Below are positions 25,760 through 35,684 of a stretch of 64,000 bases of DNA, piece by piece. Where the stretch lies: contig NZ_RCVN01000012.1 of the NCBI RefSeq assembly GCF_003697915.1, forward strand, positions 1-64,000. Reading direction: 5' to 3'. Both the position numbers and the translations under genes were made by a program. Position 1 is the first letter of the stretch, and every line of letters begins with the position of its first letter. Below the pieces are notes generated by a model. It was given only the letters and a program-made list of their open reading frames with translations. It had not been told where the DNA came from and did not search any database. This DNA is from Staphylococcus pseudoxylosus (lineage in GTDB: Bacteria; Bacillota; Bacilli; Staphylococcales; Staphylococcaceae).

Positions 25760-26308
25760 TTATTCTAAATTTGCGTGGTTTTGTTGCATGGTTTCTTCAT
25801 CTATATTCAGTTCTGACATTAAATCTAAAACGATGCTGTCCAAGAATATTTGTGACGCTTGTTCGAATAAACTACCCAATGGTTGAGCCGAACCTTCTGC
25901 ATCGTATTTAGTACCAGCTGGCAACTCAATGATTGCATTCGTCAATTGACCTATTGGTGAATTTGGGCTTGTCGTCAATAAAACCACTTCAGCGCCAACA
26001 CCTTTAGCTTTATCAGCTAAAAGTTTCAAGTGTTCCATTTTTCCTGAGCCAGAAATAATTACAAATAAATCTTCTGAACTGATGGAAGGTGTCGTTGACT
26101 CTCCAACAACATATGCATATTTGCCTAATTGGTTTAAACGCATGGCAAAACTGTTTGCTACAAAACCAGAGCGACCCTTTCCAGCAACAAAAACTTGTTT
26201 CGCTTTAACGACCTGTGCTAAAAAAACTTCAGCTTCATTATCTTTCACATGTGAAAGGGTGTGATCTAGTTCGTCTAAGATTAAACGATAGTTTGTAATT
26301 TCAGTCAT
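25760..26308 (-). CDS. hxlB: 6-phospho-3-hexuloisomerase (HxlB)
   Basis: 182 residues, a SIS-fold isomerase that converts hexulose-6-phosphate to fructose-6-phosphate, the second step of formaldehyde fixation by the ribulose monophosphate route. The sugar-phosphate loops GKGRSGFVANSFAMRL and VISGSGKMEHLKLL, and the GTKYDAEGSAQPLGSLFEQ region, are present. I chose the ATG at 26308 because it directly follows the hxlA stop (TAATATG) with AAGGCAG upstream. It is the second gene of an hxlA-hxlB operon ending in a good terminator. Formaldehyde detoxification is the usual role in Firmicutes. Confidence 0.9.
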   Translation of the reverse strand: MTEITNYRLILDELDHTLSHVKDNEAEVFLAQVVKAKQVFVAGKGRSGFVANSFAMRLNQLGKYAYVVGESTTPSISSEDLFVIISGSGKMEHLKLLADKAKGVGAEVVLLTTSPNSPIGQLTNAIIELPAGTKYDAEGSAQPLGSLFEQASQIFLDSIVLDLMSELNIDEETMQQNHANLE

Positions 26309-26309
26309 A

Positions 26310-26942
26310 TTATCTGCCTTCAATCGCATCTTTACATTGTTTTGCAGCTTCTACTGGATCTTCTGCATTAGCAATACCGCCACCAACTACAACTAAATCT
26401 GGGTCTTCTGCTACCACTTCTTTAATCGTATCCGGTTTAATACCACCGATTACCGCAACTTTAGAACTTTTAATTACTGATTTCACCTGACGTAAACTTT
26501 CTAATGGTGATTCGCCCTCAGCCTGTAAATCATAACCTGTGTGAACGGCAATATAGTCCGCTCCTAGTTCATCTAATGCTTTCGCACGCTTTTGTAAATC
26601 TTGTACGGCTATCATATCGACTAATAATTCTTTACCATGTTTATGTGCTTCTTCTACTGCAGCCTTGATAGAAGCATCTTCTGCAACACCTAAAATAGTT
26701 ACGACATCTGCACCAAACTTCACTGCTTGGCTCACTTCATAATCTGCTGCGTCCATAATTTTAAGGTCAGCTAAAACTTTAACGCCTTCAATATTATCAT
26801 TTAAATGTTGTACTGCTGGTAACCCTTCATTTATCACAATCGGTGTACCAATTTCTACAATATCTACATAGTCTTTAACTTTATTTGCAAGCTCTGCCGC
26901 TTCCTCTTTGTTTAATAAATCAATTGCTAGTTGTAATTCCAA
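26310..26942 (-). CDS. hxlA: 3-hexulose-6-phosphate synthase (HxlA)
   Basis: 210 residues, an orotidine-decarboxylase-like TIM barrel that condenses formaldehyde with ribulose-5-phosphate. ADLKIMDAADYE with the metal-binding Asp-Lys-x-x-Asp motif, and GGIKPDTI and VVGGGIANAEDP in the phosphate-binding region, are typical. I chose the TTG start at 26942, giving MELQLAIDLL as in the S. aureus protein of the same length; AAGAAGGG lies 8 bases upstream, while the ATG at 26951 is directly attached to that site. It overlaps hxlB by nothing but lies 1 base away. Confidence 0.9.
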   Translation of the reverse strand: MELQLAIDLLNKEEAAELANKVKDYVDIVEIGTPIVINEGLPAVQHLNDNIEGVKVLADLKIMDAADYEVSQAVKFGADVVTILGVAEDASIKAAVEEAHKHGKELLVDMIAVQDLQKRAKALDELGADYIAVHTGYDLQAEGESPLESLRQVKSVIKSSKVAVIGGIKPDTIKEVVAEDPDLVVVGGGIANAEDPVEAAKQCKDAIEGR

Positions 26943-26991
26943 ATTGATCATCCCTTCTTGAATTAGATTATCAAAGCCTCACTGGACTAAG

Positions 26992-27035
26992 CTTACGCTT
27001 TAAAATCTTACGCTTTAAAATCTTACGCTTAAAAT
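26992..27035. repeat. three tandem 15-bp repeats between nagB and hxlA
   Basis: CTTACGCTTTAAAAT occurs three times in a row (26992-27006, 27007-27021, 27022-27035, the last one base shorter). It lies between the nagB stop and the hxlA start, with no gene inside. Confidence 0.7.
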
Positions 27036-27069
27036 GTTTACCCTTTTCTGTATGATTAAAACTCAGTCA

Positions 27070-27798
27070 CTATAATCTAGGTGCTGCATCATCATCAACA
27101 TAAATTTCTACATTAGGATGTGCATGTAATATCGTAGCTGGCACATCACTATTCACTTCATTTTCAGCTAATTTCTCAATAGCCGCTCTTTTCTTCTCTC
27201 CAAATGCGAGTAAAATGATTCTCTGTGCTTTTAAAATTGTAGAAAGTCCCATAGAAATAGCCTGATTGGGTACTTCATCTTCATTTTCAAAATAGCGGCT
27301 ATTTGCATTAATCGTACTTTCTGTTAAATTTACAACATGTGTGGCACTATTCACATCTGTACCAGGCTCATTAAAACCAATATGCCCATTTTCACCGATG
27401 CCTAATATTTGAATATCTACTGGGCCTTGTTGGTTAATCAAATTTTCATAACGCTTTGTTTCTTCATCTAAATTCTCCACATTTCCATCTGGAATATGAA
27501 CTAATGACGGATTAAAGTGAGGATAACGTTTGAATAATACCTCGTTCATATATGTGTGATAACTTTGTGCGTGTGTAACATCAAGTCCTACATATTCGTC
27601 TAAATTAAATGTTTCTATTTGAGATACGTCTAATTTGTTTTTATTTAATAACTCGACTAAAAATTTATAGACTTCAACCATGGTACCACCTGTAGCTAAA
27701 CCTAATTTACTATGACATTGTTGACTCATCTGCTTGTATAATTCACAAGCTACATAAAAAGAAGCATAACTTCTCGTTCCAAGATTTGTTATTTTCAT
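27070..27798 (-). CDS. nagB: glucosamine-6-phosphate deaminase (NagB)
   Basis: 242 residues, an isomerase/deaminase of amino sugar catabolism yielding fructose-6-phosphate and ammonia. LGLATGGTMVEVYKFL (substrate loop), FNLDEYVGL with the catalytic Asp, and GIGENGHIGFNEPGTD with the active-site His are all intact. GGAGGGCATTGGTTT lies before the ATG. It is transcribed toward hxlA with a short repeat-bearing gap and no obvious terminator, so readthrough is possible. Both routes feed fructose-6-phosphate. Confidence 0.92.
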   Translation of the reverse strand: MKITNLGTRSYASFYVACELYKQMSQQCHSKLGLATGGTMVEVYKFLVELLNKNKLDVSQIETFNLDEYVGLDVTHAQSYHTYMNEVLFKRYPHFNPSLVHIPDGNVENLDEETKRYENLINQQGPVDIQILGIGENGHIGFNEPGTDVNSATHVVNLTESTINANSRYFENEDEVPNQAISMGLSTILKAQRIILLAFGEKKRAAIEKLAENEVNSDVPATILHAHPNVEIYVDDDAAPRL

Positions 27799-28164
27799 AA
27801 ACCAATGCCCTCCTATTTAGATGATCAAACTATTTTATATTACATATGATTACAACATATATTATACGTTTTTCTGATGGTTTTAACAGAATTTGAATTT
27901 TAGAACTTATATTATGTTATAGAATATAAATTATTTACATTAAAATGAGCAGAGTTATACATTTCTATTGCTGTTTTTAGTAGAATAGATAGATAATCAA
28001 AATTACAGTACAATTCTGGTATATAAAATTTACTTTTCAGGTAGCAAATGTACAAAAGTCGGTTTAAACTAGACTGGAGATATATTTTAGAGTACATTAT
28101 TTGTACTAAATTTAAATCAAATGAATTTTGTAATGTTGGGTTTTGAAAGCAAGGAGGCAAAATT
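27799..28164. other. divergent promoter region of nagB and yojF
   Basis: 366 bases, AT-rich, with the promoters of both genes. No terminator, repeat or small gene of note is visible. Confidence 0.55.
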
Positions 28165-28524
28165 TTGGAAGAAATCAATCATGAAAAAGTACAATCTTTA
28201 CTTTCTTCATATGAGCATAAACCTGTATACTTACACGTCGAAACAACAAATGGTGCTTACGCTGCACACTTTGACCAACGTGTATTTAATGCAGGAACCT
28301 TTTTAAGAAATATTCAAGTGACTTATGAACATGCGCAACTTAAAGGCGGAAACAAAGATCCTTTCCGTGTTGGACTCAAATTAAAAGATAACGGTTGGGT
28401 TTATGTTCAAGGGTTAACACATTACGAAGTAAATGAAAATGGCGAGTTTCTATTAGCAGGCTTTAACTATGAAGGTCAATTAGCTGCTGCGTTAGAAATA
28501 AGTACTCAACCATTTAAAGCTTAA
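28165..28524 (+). CDS. YojF-family protein (DUF1806)
   Basis: 119 residues from TTG, which is set by AAGGAGGCAAAATT directly upstream. The VYLHVETTNGAYAAHF start and GGNKDPFRVGLKL in the middle match the YojF/DUF1806 family, found beside yojG (bshB2) in Firmicutes. The function is unknown, but co-occurrence suggests a role in low-molecular-weight thiol metabolism. It is the first gene of a three-gene operon; bshB2 starts 11 bases on. Confidence 0.8.
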   Translation: MEEINHEKVQSLLSSYEHKPVYLHVETTNGAYAAHFDQRVFNAGTFLRNIQVTYEHAQLKGGNKDPFRVGLKLKDNGWVYVQGLTHYEVNENGEFLLAGFNYEGQLAAALEISTQPFKA

Positions 28525-28535
28525 GGAGGCATATT

Positions 28536-29201
28536 ATGTTAGAGGAAAGCCAAGTATTAGTAATTTTTCCACACCCAGATGATGAATCGTTCTCATCTGC
28601 AGGCACACTCGCACGTTATATCGACAATGGCGTTCCGGTCACTTATGCATGTTTAACGCTTGGGCAAATGGGGCGTAATTTAGGTAACCCACCTTTTGCA
28701 ACACGTGAAACATTACCGGACATTAGAGAAAAAGAATTAGAAAATGCCATGGAAGCAATAGGCATAACTGATTTACGTAAAATGGGATTAAGAGATAAAA
28801 CGGTTGAATTTGAACCCCATGATGAAATGGATGCTATGGTTAAATCTTTAATTGATGAATTACAACCATCTGTGATTATTTCGTTCTATCCTCAGTTCGC
28901 TGTACACCCAGATCATGAAGCTACTGCTGAAGCAGTCGTAAGAACTGTTGGTCGTATGGCAGCATCTGAAAGACCACGTTTACAACTTGTAGCATTTAGT
29001 AATGACGCACCTGAAAAATTAGGTGAACCCGACATTCTAAATGAGATCAGTGATTATAAAGAGGTAAAACTTCGCGCATTTGAAGCACATGCATCACAAA
29101 CAGGACCATTTTTAGAACAATTAGCAACACCTGATGTCCCTGGAGAAGTGCACAGTTTCTTAGAAGTAGAACCTTATTGGACTTATAACTTTGAATCTTA
29201 A
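28536..29201 (+). CDS. bshB2: bacillithiol-biosynthesis deacetylase BshB2
   Basis: 221 residues, a LmbE/PIG-L zinc amidase that removes the acetyl group from GlcNAc-malate in bacillithiol synthesis, and may also hydrolyse thiol conjugates. The zinc motif FPHPDDE (residues 11-17) and the later [14 protein letters not shown] are present. TAAGGAGGCATATT precedes the ATG. It is in an operon with yojF and folE2, as in Bacillus and S. aureus. BshB2 is sometimes the secondary amidase next to BshB1, so which dominates here is not determined. Confidence 0.85.
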   Translation: MLEESQVLVIFPHPDDESFSSAGTLARYIDNGVPVTYACLTLGQMGRNLGNPPFATRETLPDIREKELENAMEAIGITDLRKMGLRDKTVEFEPHDEMDAMVKSLIDELQPSVIISFYPQFAVHPDHEATAEAVVRTVGRMAASERPRLQLVAFSNDAPEKLGEPDILNEISDYKEVKLRAFEAHASQTGPFLEQLATPDVPGEVHSFLEVEPYWTYNFES

Positions 29202-29215
29202 GTGGAGGCAATAGC

Positions 29216-30094
29216 ATGACAGAATTTGACTTATCTACTCGAGAAGGTCGTTGGAAACATTTCGGTTCCGTCGACCCTATTGAAGGCACTAAACCAACTG
29301 TAAAAGAAAACATGAAAGACTTGCAAAGCACGCATAAAGACTTCTTATTTGAAATAGAAGAAGTCGGCATTAAAAACCTTGTATACCCTGTACTTGTTGA
29401 TCGTTTCCAAACTGCTGGAAACTTTAGTTTTTCAACAAGCCTTAATCAAGATGAAAAAGGTATCAATATGAGCCGCATTTTAGAAAGTGTTGAAAAACAC
29501 TATCATAATGGTATCGAATTAGACTTTGACTCACTTTATCAACTGCTACGTAGTTTACAAGAAAGCATGAACCAAAATGCTGCTGGCTTAGATGTATCAG
29601 CAAAGTGGTTTTTTGATCGACACAGCCCAGTAACCCAAATTAAAGCTGTGGGTCATGCAGATGTTACTTATGGTCTAGCAATAGATAAAAAAGATGTAAC
29701 GCGCAAGGAAATCACAATTCAAGCTGCAGTAACGACACTCTGCCCTTGTTCTAAAGAAATCAGCGAATACTCTGCGCATAACCAACGCGGTATTGTAACT
29801 GTCAAAGCATACATCAACAAAGATGTTGAGCTAGTAGACGATTACAAAGGGAAAATACTTGATGCCATGGAAGCGAACGCAAGCTCTATATTATACCCTA
29901 TCCTTAAACGTCCAGATGAAAAAAGCGTTACAGAACGCGCTTATGAAAATCCAAGATTTGTAGAAGATTTAATTCGTTTAATCGCTGCAGACTTAGTCGG
30001 TTTTGAATGGCTAGATGGATTCGACATAGAATGTCGTAATGAAGAATCCATACATCAACATGATGCCTTTGCAAAATTAAAATATAGAAAATAA
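29216..30094 (+). CDS. folE2: GTP cyclohydrolase FolE2 (type IB)
   Basis: 292 residues, a zinc/metal-promiscuous GTP cyclohydrolase opening the folate (or 7-deazaguanine) pathway at the first step. The [10 protein letters not shown] motif carries the metal-binding Cys, and the AHNQRG and HQHDAFA segments match the family. The start follows GTGGAGGCAATAGC. It is the third gene of the yojF-bshB2-folE2 operon, which ends in a clear terminator. FolE2 enzymes are favoured when zinc is limiting; no regulatory site for that is visible here. Confidence 0.88.
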   Translation: MTEFDLSTREGRWKHFGSVDPIEGTKPTVKENMKDLQSTHKDFLFEIEEVGIKNLVYPVLVDRFQTAGNFSFSTSLNQDEKGINMSRILESVEKHYHNGIELDFDSLYQLLRSLQESMNQNAAGLDVSAKWFFDRHSPVTQIKAVGHADVTYGLAIDKKDVTRKEITIQAAVTTLCPCSKEISEYSAHNQRGIVTVKAYINKDVELVDDYKGKILDAMEANASSILYPILKRPDEKSVTERAYENPRFVEDLIRLIAADLVGFEWLDGFDIECRNEESIHQHDAFAKLKYRK

Positions 30095-30110
30095 AATATA
30101 GCGATTTTTT

Positions 30111-30160
30111 AAAAAGTGTACAAAATGTCTGATTAACATCGACAATTTGTACACTTTTTT
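30111..30160 (+). terminator. terminator of the yojF-bshB2-folE2 operon
   Basis: AAAAAGTGTACAAA pairs with TTTGTACACTTTTT, followed by a T run. Confidence 0.9.
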
Positions 30161-30396
30161 ATTTGCATATATAACTTAAATTTTATGTACCTGTATTGTA
30201 AGATGTGCTTGATTAAAATTTTAGTATGTTAGATTAAAATTTTAACATTCACCTAGAATCAACTTCTCTATTTTTAAAACAATAAATACTAACATTTATT
30301 TTTAACTAATGTTCTATATACGATTTCCATATTAAAATAATTATGATAGTAACTTTAAATCAATTTTTATTCGATAAGTGTGGGGTAATTGTAAAG

Positions 30397-31143
30397 ATGG
30401 ACTATAAAATTAAACTTCATAAACTTATAAAAAGCACAGATTATAATCTAAGTACACCGCACTTTTTAAATATTTACTGGGTCTCCAAAGGCAATGTCAC
30501 ATTATTAAAAAATGACATATTTGAACAATATATTTCTGGTGATATTTTTTACGTTCATGACTATGAATATATCGAGCTTATATCTATCGATGCTGACTTA
30601 CTTTGTTTATCAATAAACAACTATCATTACATAAATGATATTGATCAAACAATGGCTAATGGAATAGATTCATATCTTGGAGATGGACAACATCATATAT
30701 TAAAATCACAATTCACAAATATATTTTCATCTTTGGCGGAAGAATGTCATGTACCTAAAAAAGCGTTCTTATCACTTTTAACAACGATATATACATTAAG
30801 CGTGTGTAGCAATCAACTTGGCTATGAATCAAATAATTATAAATATACGCTAATTAAAAACGTAATAATTTACATCCACAACCATATAGAAGATAAGTTA
30901 AATTGTCAGCAAATTGCCGAAGTATTTTTTGTAAATTCTAGTTTTTTATCTCGAACTTTTACAATGATCGTGGGTAGTACATTATCACAGTACATGGTTG
31001 CTGCGAAAATTCATTTTTCAAATTGCGCATTAATGAATGGAGATACATTAGATAACGTATGGAAAACATATAAATTCCGTACGTTTCAAAATTATTTACA
31101 ACAATTTGAAAAGGTTAAAGGCTATGCTCCCTATCAATCTTGA
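30397..31143 (+). CDS. AraC-family transcriptional regulator
   Basis: 248 residues: a small N-terminal domain of unknown ligand and a C-terminal AraC-type HTH at about 165-245, visible in IADCQQIAEVFFVNSSFLSRTFTMIVG-like spacing and the final FRTFQNYLQQFEKVKGYAP. I chose the ATG at 30397 because GGGG lies upstream; the ORF extends 18 residues further with no ribosome site. It is followed by a SarA-family gene on the same strand with a 106-base gap, so both may be accessory regulators in the same unit. The target is unknown. Confidence 0.75.
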   Translation: MDYKIKLHKLIKSTDYNLSTPHFLNIYWVSKGNVTLLKNDIFEQYISGDIFYVHDYEYIELISIDADLLCLSINNYHYINDIDQTMANGIDSYLGDGQHHILKSQFTNIFSSLAEECHVPKKAFLSLLTTIYTLSVCSNQLGYESNNYKYTLIKNVIIYIHNHIEDKLNCQQIAEVFFVNSSFLSRTFTMIVGSTLSQYMVAAKIHFSNCALMNGDTLDNVWKTYKFRTFQNYLQQFEKVKGYAPYQS

Positions 31144-31249
31144 AATAAATAAAACTTATTAAAGGCATAGTCAATATGGATGTGCACGATAAAGTGAACC
31201 AATAAGACAAATCTTTATACAAAGTTTAAAAAGAATTGAGAGGGAAATC

Positions 31250-31588
31250 ATGAATACAATTTATTATGAAGAAAATAGAAATACAATTAAACGAGCACTA
31301 AAGAAAAATTTAGACATGTCGTTTTTAGAAATTGTCATTTTAGAAAAACTGAATTATCTCAACAAAGAAAAAATTGACGCTGTGGAACTTAAAAAGCACC
31401 TAAACATTGAAAACACACCTATTTCAGTGCAAATTAATCATTTAAGCAACTTAGGTTTGTTTAAAAAATCAAGAGACGTTTATGATGAAAGACGCATCTT
31501 CTTACATGATATAGATTTTCCGAAAATAGAATCTATTATTAAGCAATACCATTTAATCGTCGATACAATATTAAATAGTAAAGGCTAA
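31250..31588 (+). CDS. SarA-family transcriptional regulator
   Basis: 112 residues, the usual length for single-domain Sar proteins. The winged helix is visible as VELKKHLNIENTPISVQINHLSNLGLFKKSR and the wing basic motif DERR (residues 80-83), equivalent to the DERKV region conserved in SarA paralogs. AGAGGGAAATC precedes the ATG. It follows an AraC-family gene and ends in a bidirectional terminator before azo1. A possible virulence or envelope regulator; which Sar paralog it is, is not clear. Confidence 0.78.
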   Translation: MNTIYYEENRNTIKRALKKNLDMSFLEIVILEKLNYLNKEKIDAVELKKHLNIENTPISVQINHLSNLGLFKKSRDVYDERRIFLHDIDFPKIESIIKQYHLIVDTILNSKG

Positions 31589-31611
31589 TCAACCAAGTTT
31601 ATTATATAACT

Positions 31612-31645
31612 AATGGGCTGGAACGTATAAATGTTCCAGCCCATT
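31612..31645. terminator. terminator between SarA-family and azo1 genes
   Basis: AATGGGCTGGAAC pairs with GTTCCAGCCCATT across an 8-base loop. Confidence 0.75.
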
Positions 31646-31749
31646 ATTGTGATGTAGTGTATTATATCGGGCCTTTGCACCCTTTTATAACTATTTTACG
31701 CTAATTAATACCACCATTTTAATTCATAAATAAAAATGGCACGTTCACC

Positions 31750-32316
31750 CTATTTTAAATGTTCGTAAGGACTATTTTTAACGAATGAGATTATTTGATC
31801 TACAAATAAACGTGCACGTAATTGGAACTCTTCATTATCTAAGTATAATGTACCATCTTCAAGTTTTTTATAATCTGTGTCATGCGTAGCGATTTGCGTT
31901 GGCACCGCAATACCTAATAACGTTCTAACAATCAGTCGTAAGTGTGATAATGGTTCAGAACTAACAATACCACCACTATTACCAATCAAGCCAACTGGTT
32001 TCATTTTAAAATCATCCATTGTTAAATGATCTAATGCATTTTTTAAAATACCAGAATATGAACCATGGTAATTCGGACTACCTAACACAAAGAAGTCTGC
32101 TGCTCTCGCTTTTTCTTTTAATATGTTTAAATTGTTTTTATAATCTTCACTTGGTTGTGAAGCGCCAGATACATCAAGTTGATGGATTGGGTGCTCTGCC
32201 AAATCGAAGATATCAACTTCAAAGTCATGCGCTTCAAAATGTCCTTTTAAATATTTTGATAATGCAGTAGTATGCGAACCTAATTTCGCGCTACCTACTA
32301 TAATTAAACCTTTCAT
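31750..32316 (-). CDS. azo1: FMN-dependent NADPH-azoreductase Azo1
   Basis: 188 residues of the NADPH-dependent FMN reductase family, closely matching my memory of S. aureus Azo1 in length and in blocks such as [20 protein letters not shown] and [16 protein letters not shown] (phosphate/flavin loop). It reduces azo dyes and quinones with NADPH; the physiological role is probably quinone or oxidative-stress defence. It is soluble. The HAD gene lies 18 bases upstream on the same strand, so the two are probably one operon (HAD first). Confidence 0.85.
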   Translation of the reverse strand: MKGLIIVGSAKLGSHTTALSKYLKGHFEAHDFEVDIFDLAEHPIHQLDVSGASQPSEDYKNNLNILKEKARAADFFVLGSPNYHGSYSGILKNALDHLTMDDFKMKPVGLIGNSGGIVSSEPLSHLRLIVRTLLGIAVPTQIATHDTDYKKLEDGTLYLDNEEFQLRARLFVDQIISFVKNSPYEHLK

Positions 32317-32334
32317 TTATTACTTCACCTCATA

Positions 32335-33207
32335 CTATTTTTCGTTATTTTCCTTAAGTAGCTTCATAATCGCCTTACCAACGCCACTTTCTTCATTAGA
32401 GTCTGTTGCGTATGTTGCTACTACTTTTACTTCTGGCGCAGCATTATCCATCGCTACAGAATAACCTACACGTTCAAGCATTGAAATGTCATTCATGTTA
32501 TCACCGATTGCCATAACATTTTTCATGTCAATATTTAGTCGTTCAGCAATTGTTTCTAAAGCTATACCTTTTTGTGCATCTGAATGAGTAATTTCAATAT
32601 TACCTCTAGATGATGATGATATTGCAAGACTTTCTGATTGAGCTAACTTTTCACTAACGCGGTCAATTTTTGACAAATCACTATCAAACGCCAAAATTTT
32701 CATTACAATTTCACCTGTCGTATCTTCAATTTTGTCATAATTATCTACCACTTTTAAAGTACCGTTATCAATACGTTTTTGAATACCGGCTTTAATCTTT
32801 TCTACATCCGCATGTTGTCCTGCACGTTCCGCAATATCTATATAAATTTCTAAGTCACGTTGCGGATTTTCTGTATAGATACCTAAGTTTGTATACACTT
32901 GATAATAGATATCTTCATTCTTAAGTTCATGCGTAATTCTATTGATTAATTCGCGGTTCAAATTAGAAGTGCTCATGATATTAAATGATTCATCTCTCAC
33001 TTCTGCACCATTCAAACAAATATAGGGCATTTTTAAATCTGTTTGATTCACGGGTGCGTTCGCCTCATAAAAAGCACGGCCTGTTGCTATAACAACAGTA
33101 ATACCTTGTGACTGGGCGTATTTAATGGCTTTAACATTTTCCTCGGATATTTCATGCGCGGCATTAAGTAACGTACCATCCATATCTGTAGCAATTAAGT
33201 TTATCAT
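32335..33207 (-). CDS. HAD-superfamily Cof-type phosphatase
   Basis: 290 residues, a type IIB HAD phosphatase. Motif I DMDGTLLN (residues 8-15), motif II TGR, motif III lysine in DAQKGIAL, and motif IV GDNMNDISM are all present, with a large C2 cap between. Members dephosphorylate sugar phosphates, flavin mononucleotide or pyridoxal phosphate; the natural substrate is unclear. ACGAGGTAAACGA precedes the ATG. It is 18 bases upstream of azo1 in the same direction. Confidence 0.82.
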   Translation of the reverse strand: MINLIATDMDGTLLNAAHEISEENVKAIKYAQSQGITVVIATGRAFYEANAPVNQTDLKMPYICLNGAEVRDESFNIMSTSNLNRELINRITHELKNEDIYYQVYTNLGIYTENPQRDLEIYIDIAERAGQHADVEKIKAGIQKRIDNGTLKVVDNYDKIEDTTGEIVMKILAFDSDLSKIDRVSEKLAQSESLAISSSSRGNIEITHSDAQKGIALETIAERLNIDMKNVMAIGDNMNDISMLERVGYSVAMDNAAPEVKVVATYATDSNEESGVGKAIMKLLKENNEK

Positions 33208-33307
33208 TCGTTTACCTCGTTCCCTTCTTAGATCGATTACACAAATTTAATTACATCTCATTCTCATTTGCCATAATTTTGTAACATATTCTTATTCTAC
33301 CAAAAGT

Positions 33308-33838
<531 letters not shown>

Positions 33839-33863
33839 CTATTTTAACATTGGAGCGGAAAAT

Positions 33864-34481
33864 ATGAAAAAACATTTTATCGCAATTGAAGGTCCGATTG
33901 GAGTCGGAAAATCTTCTTTAGCACATAAACTCAGTCAAACTTATAAATATTACGAAGAAAAAGAAATTATTACAGAAAATCCTTTTTTATCAGATTTCTA
34001 TGATGACATTTCAAAATGGAGTTTCCAAACAGAAATGTTCTTCTTATGTAATCGATATAAGCAATTTCAAGATCTTGCTTTAATTGATAATGGAATTGTT
34101 AGCGATTATCACATATATAAAAATAAGATATTTGCAAATAATACCTTAACCACATCAGAATATAATAAATTCTCAAGAATCTACGATATTTTAACCGAAG
34201 ATTTAGAAATGCCGAACATTATCATCTTTTTAGATGCTGATTTAGCAATGCTAAAAACACGTATTGCACATCGTAATCGTAGCTTCGAACATCAAATTGC
34301 AGATGATTATTTATTAAATCTAAAGCGTGACTATAATGCATATTATGAATCACTTAAATCAGAGGGCGCACGTGTTATACGAATCGACACGACTCAACTT
34401 GACTTTGTTAAGTATGATGAAGATTATAATTATATTTTAGAATTAGTGAAACCACTTATTGGAGGACATGAGCATGAATAA
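33864..34481 (+). CDS. deoxyadenosine/deoxycytidine kinase
   Basis: 205 residues, a deoxynucleoside kinase of the dNK family. The P-loop GPIGVGKSS (residues 8-16) and the lid/arginine region (RIAHRNRSFE) are present. The start follows TTGGAGCGGAAAAT. It overlaps the next kinase gene by 8 bases, so they are translated together. The first of a pair generally assigned as deoxyadenosine (dAK) and deoxyguanosine (dGK) kinases for nucleoside salvage; specificity is by homology. Confidence 0.82.
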   Translation: MKKHFIAIEGPIGVGKSSLAHKLSQTYKYYEEKEIITENPFLSDFYDDISKWSFQTEMFFLCNRYKQFQDLALIDNGIVSDYHIYKNKIFANNTLTTSEYNKFSRIYDILTEDLEMPNIIIFLDADLAMLKTRIAHRNRSFEHQIADDYLLNLKRDYNAYYESLKSEGARVIRIDTTQLDFVKYDEDYNYILELVKPLIGGHEHE

Positions 34482-35136
34482 ATATGGTATTCCACAAGAT
34501 GCTGTAATTACTATCGCTGGTACAGTAGGCGTTGGTAAATCAACATTAACAAAGGCTTTAGCAGAACGCTTTAACTTTAAAACTTCATTTGAAAACGTCG
34601 ATAATAATCCATATCTCGATAAATTTTATAATGACTTTGAACGTTGGAGCTTCCATTTACAAATTTATTTTTTAGCAGAACGCTTTAAAGAACAAAAACG
34701 TATGTTTGAATACGGAGGCGGTTTCATTCAAGATCGTTCTATTTATGAAGATGTTGATATTTTTGCCAAAATGCATGAAGAACAAGGAACGATGAGTCCT
34801 GAAGACTTCCAAACTTATTCTGAGCTTTTCAACGCTATGGTAATGACACCATACTTCCCCAAACCAGACGTTTTAATTTATTTAGAATGTGACTATGAAG
34901 ATGTGATTCAACGAATTAAACAACGCGGTCGTCAAATGGAAATTGAGACGGATGTAGCATATTGGCAAAAGTTATTCCAACGCTATGAAGATTGGATTTC
35001 CGAATTTAATGCGTGCCCTGTAGTTCGTGTTAACATTAATGAATATGACTTACACGAAGATCCCGAGTCTTTAAATCCAGTTATTGATAAAATACGCCAT
35101 GTCATTGACACATACCGTAAAGTTGATCAACGCTAG
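34474..35136 (+). CDS. deoxyguanosine kinase
   Basis: 220 residues, the second kinase of the dNK pair. The P-loop GTVGVGKST (residues 17-25 region), QDRSIYEDVDIFAKMH with the D-R-S catalytic motif, and the arginine-rich KQRGRQMEIE lid are present. The ATG at 34474 follows GGAGGACATGAGC and overlaps the dAK stop by 8 bases. Part of a two-kinase operon ending in a bidirectional terminator. Confidence 0.82.
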   Translation: MNKYGIPQDAVITIAGTVGVGKSTLTKALAERFNFKTSFENVDNNPYLDKFYNDFERWSFHLQIYFLAERFKEQKRMFEYGGGFIQDRSIYEDVDIFAKMHEEQGTMSPEDFQTYSELFNAMVMTPYFPKPDVLIYLECDYEDVIQRIKQRGRQMEIETDVAYWQKLFQRYEDWISEFNACPVVRVNINEYDLHEDPESLNPVIDKIRHVIDTYRKVDQR

Positions 35137-35151
35137 ACGCTAACTTTGCAT

Positions 35152-35196
35152 AAAAAGTCACTCCCACTAAACTTATTTAGTCGGAGTGACTTTTTT
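35152..35196. terminator. bidirectional terminator between dGK and the 129-residue gene
   Basis: AAAAAGTCACTCC pairs with GGAGTGACTTTTT. Confidence 0.85.
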
Positions 35197-35212
35197 ATTC
35201 GGGTATCGTCCT

Positions 35213-35602
35213 TTATTCAATATGACGTCGATAAATGATTTTTTCAATTTCATCTTCTGTCACATATTTACTATAGTAATATTCATCTGTTTGTACTAAA
35301 CCAAAGGTGCTAGCCTTATCTTGATCTTCGGTACCAATATATAATTGTCCCTCAGTATCTTGATAAAGATCAAAAACAGCGCCACCGTATCTCGCTTCTT
35401 GGTACAGTGCATACAGTTCATCTATATCATCGCGCGCAACATGTTTAAAATACAACGTGTGCGCTGTATGATTTGTTGTATTTGCTTCAAAACCATGCGC
35501 TAAAGCTCGCTCGTCTTCAGTGACCAATACAACTTCATTACTAATAATTTCCACTACTTTATAAGTTTCACCTTGATAATCGGCGTATTTACCATCAATC
35601 AT
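35213..35602 (-). CDS. conserved hypothetical protein
   Basis: 129 residues, acidic, beta-rich N terminus (KYADYQGETYKVVEIISNEVVLV), no membrane segment. It sits between the deoxynucleoside kinases and a HAD phosphatase, a synteny I remember in S. aureus (unnamed gene). The function is unknown. AGGTGATTAG precedes the ATG. Confidence 0.72.
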   Translation of the reverse strand: MIDGKYADYQGETYKVVEIISNEVVLVTEDERALAHGFEANTTNHTAHTLYFKHVARDDIDELYALYQEARYGGAVFDLYQDTEGQLYIGTEDQDKASTFGLVQTDEYYYSKYVTEDEIEKIIYRRHIE

Positions 35603-35684
35603 CTAATCACCTCGACACTTATATTAAATATAAAAAAATCATAATATACGTTACGTATATTATGACATAATTTAGAAGTTAAGC

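Noticed and set aside
27912-28178. 88-residue minus-strand ORF upstream of yojF
   Set aside because: No ribosome site; it lies in the divergent promoter region and has the composition of AT-rich noncoding DNA.
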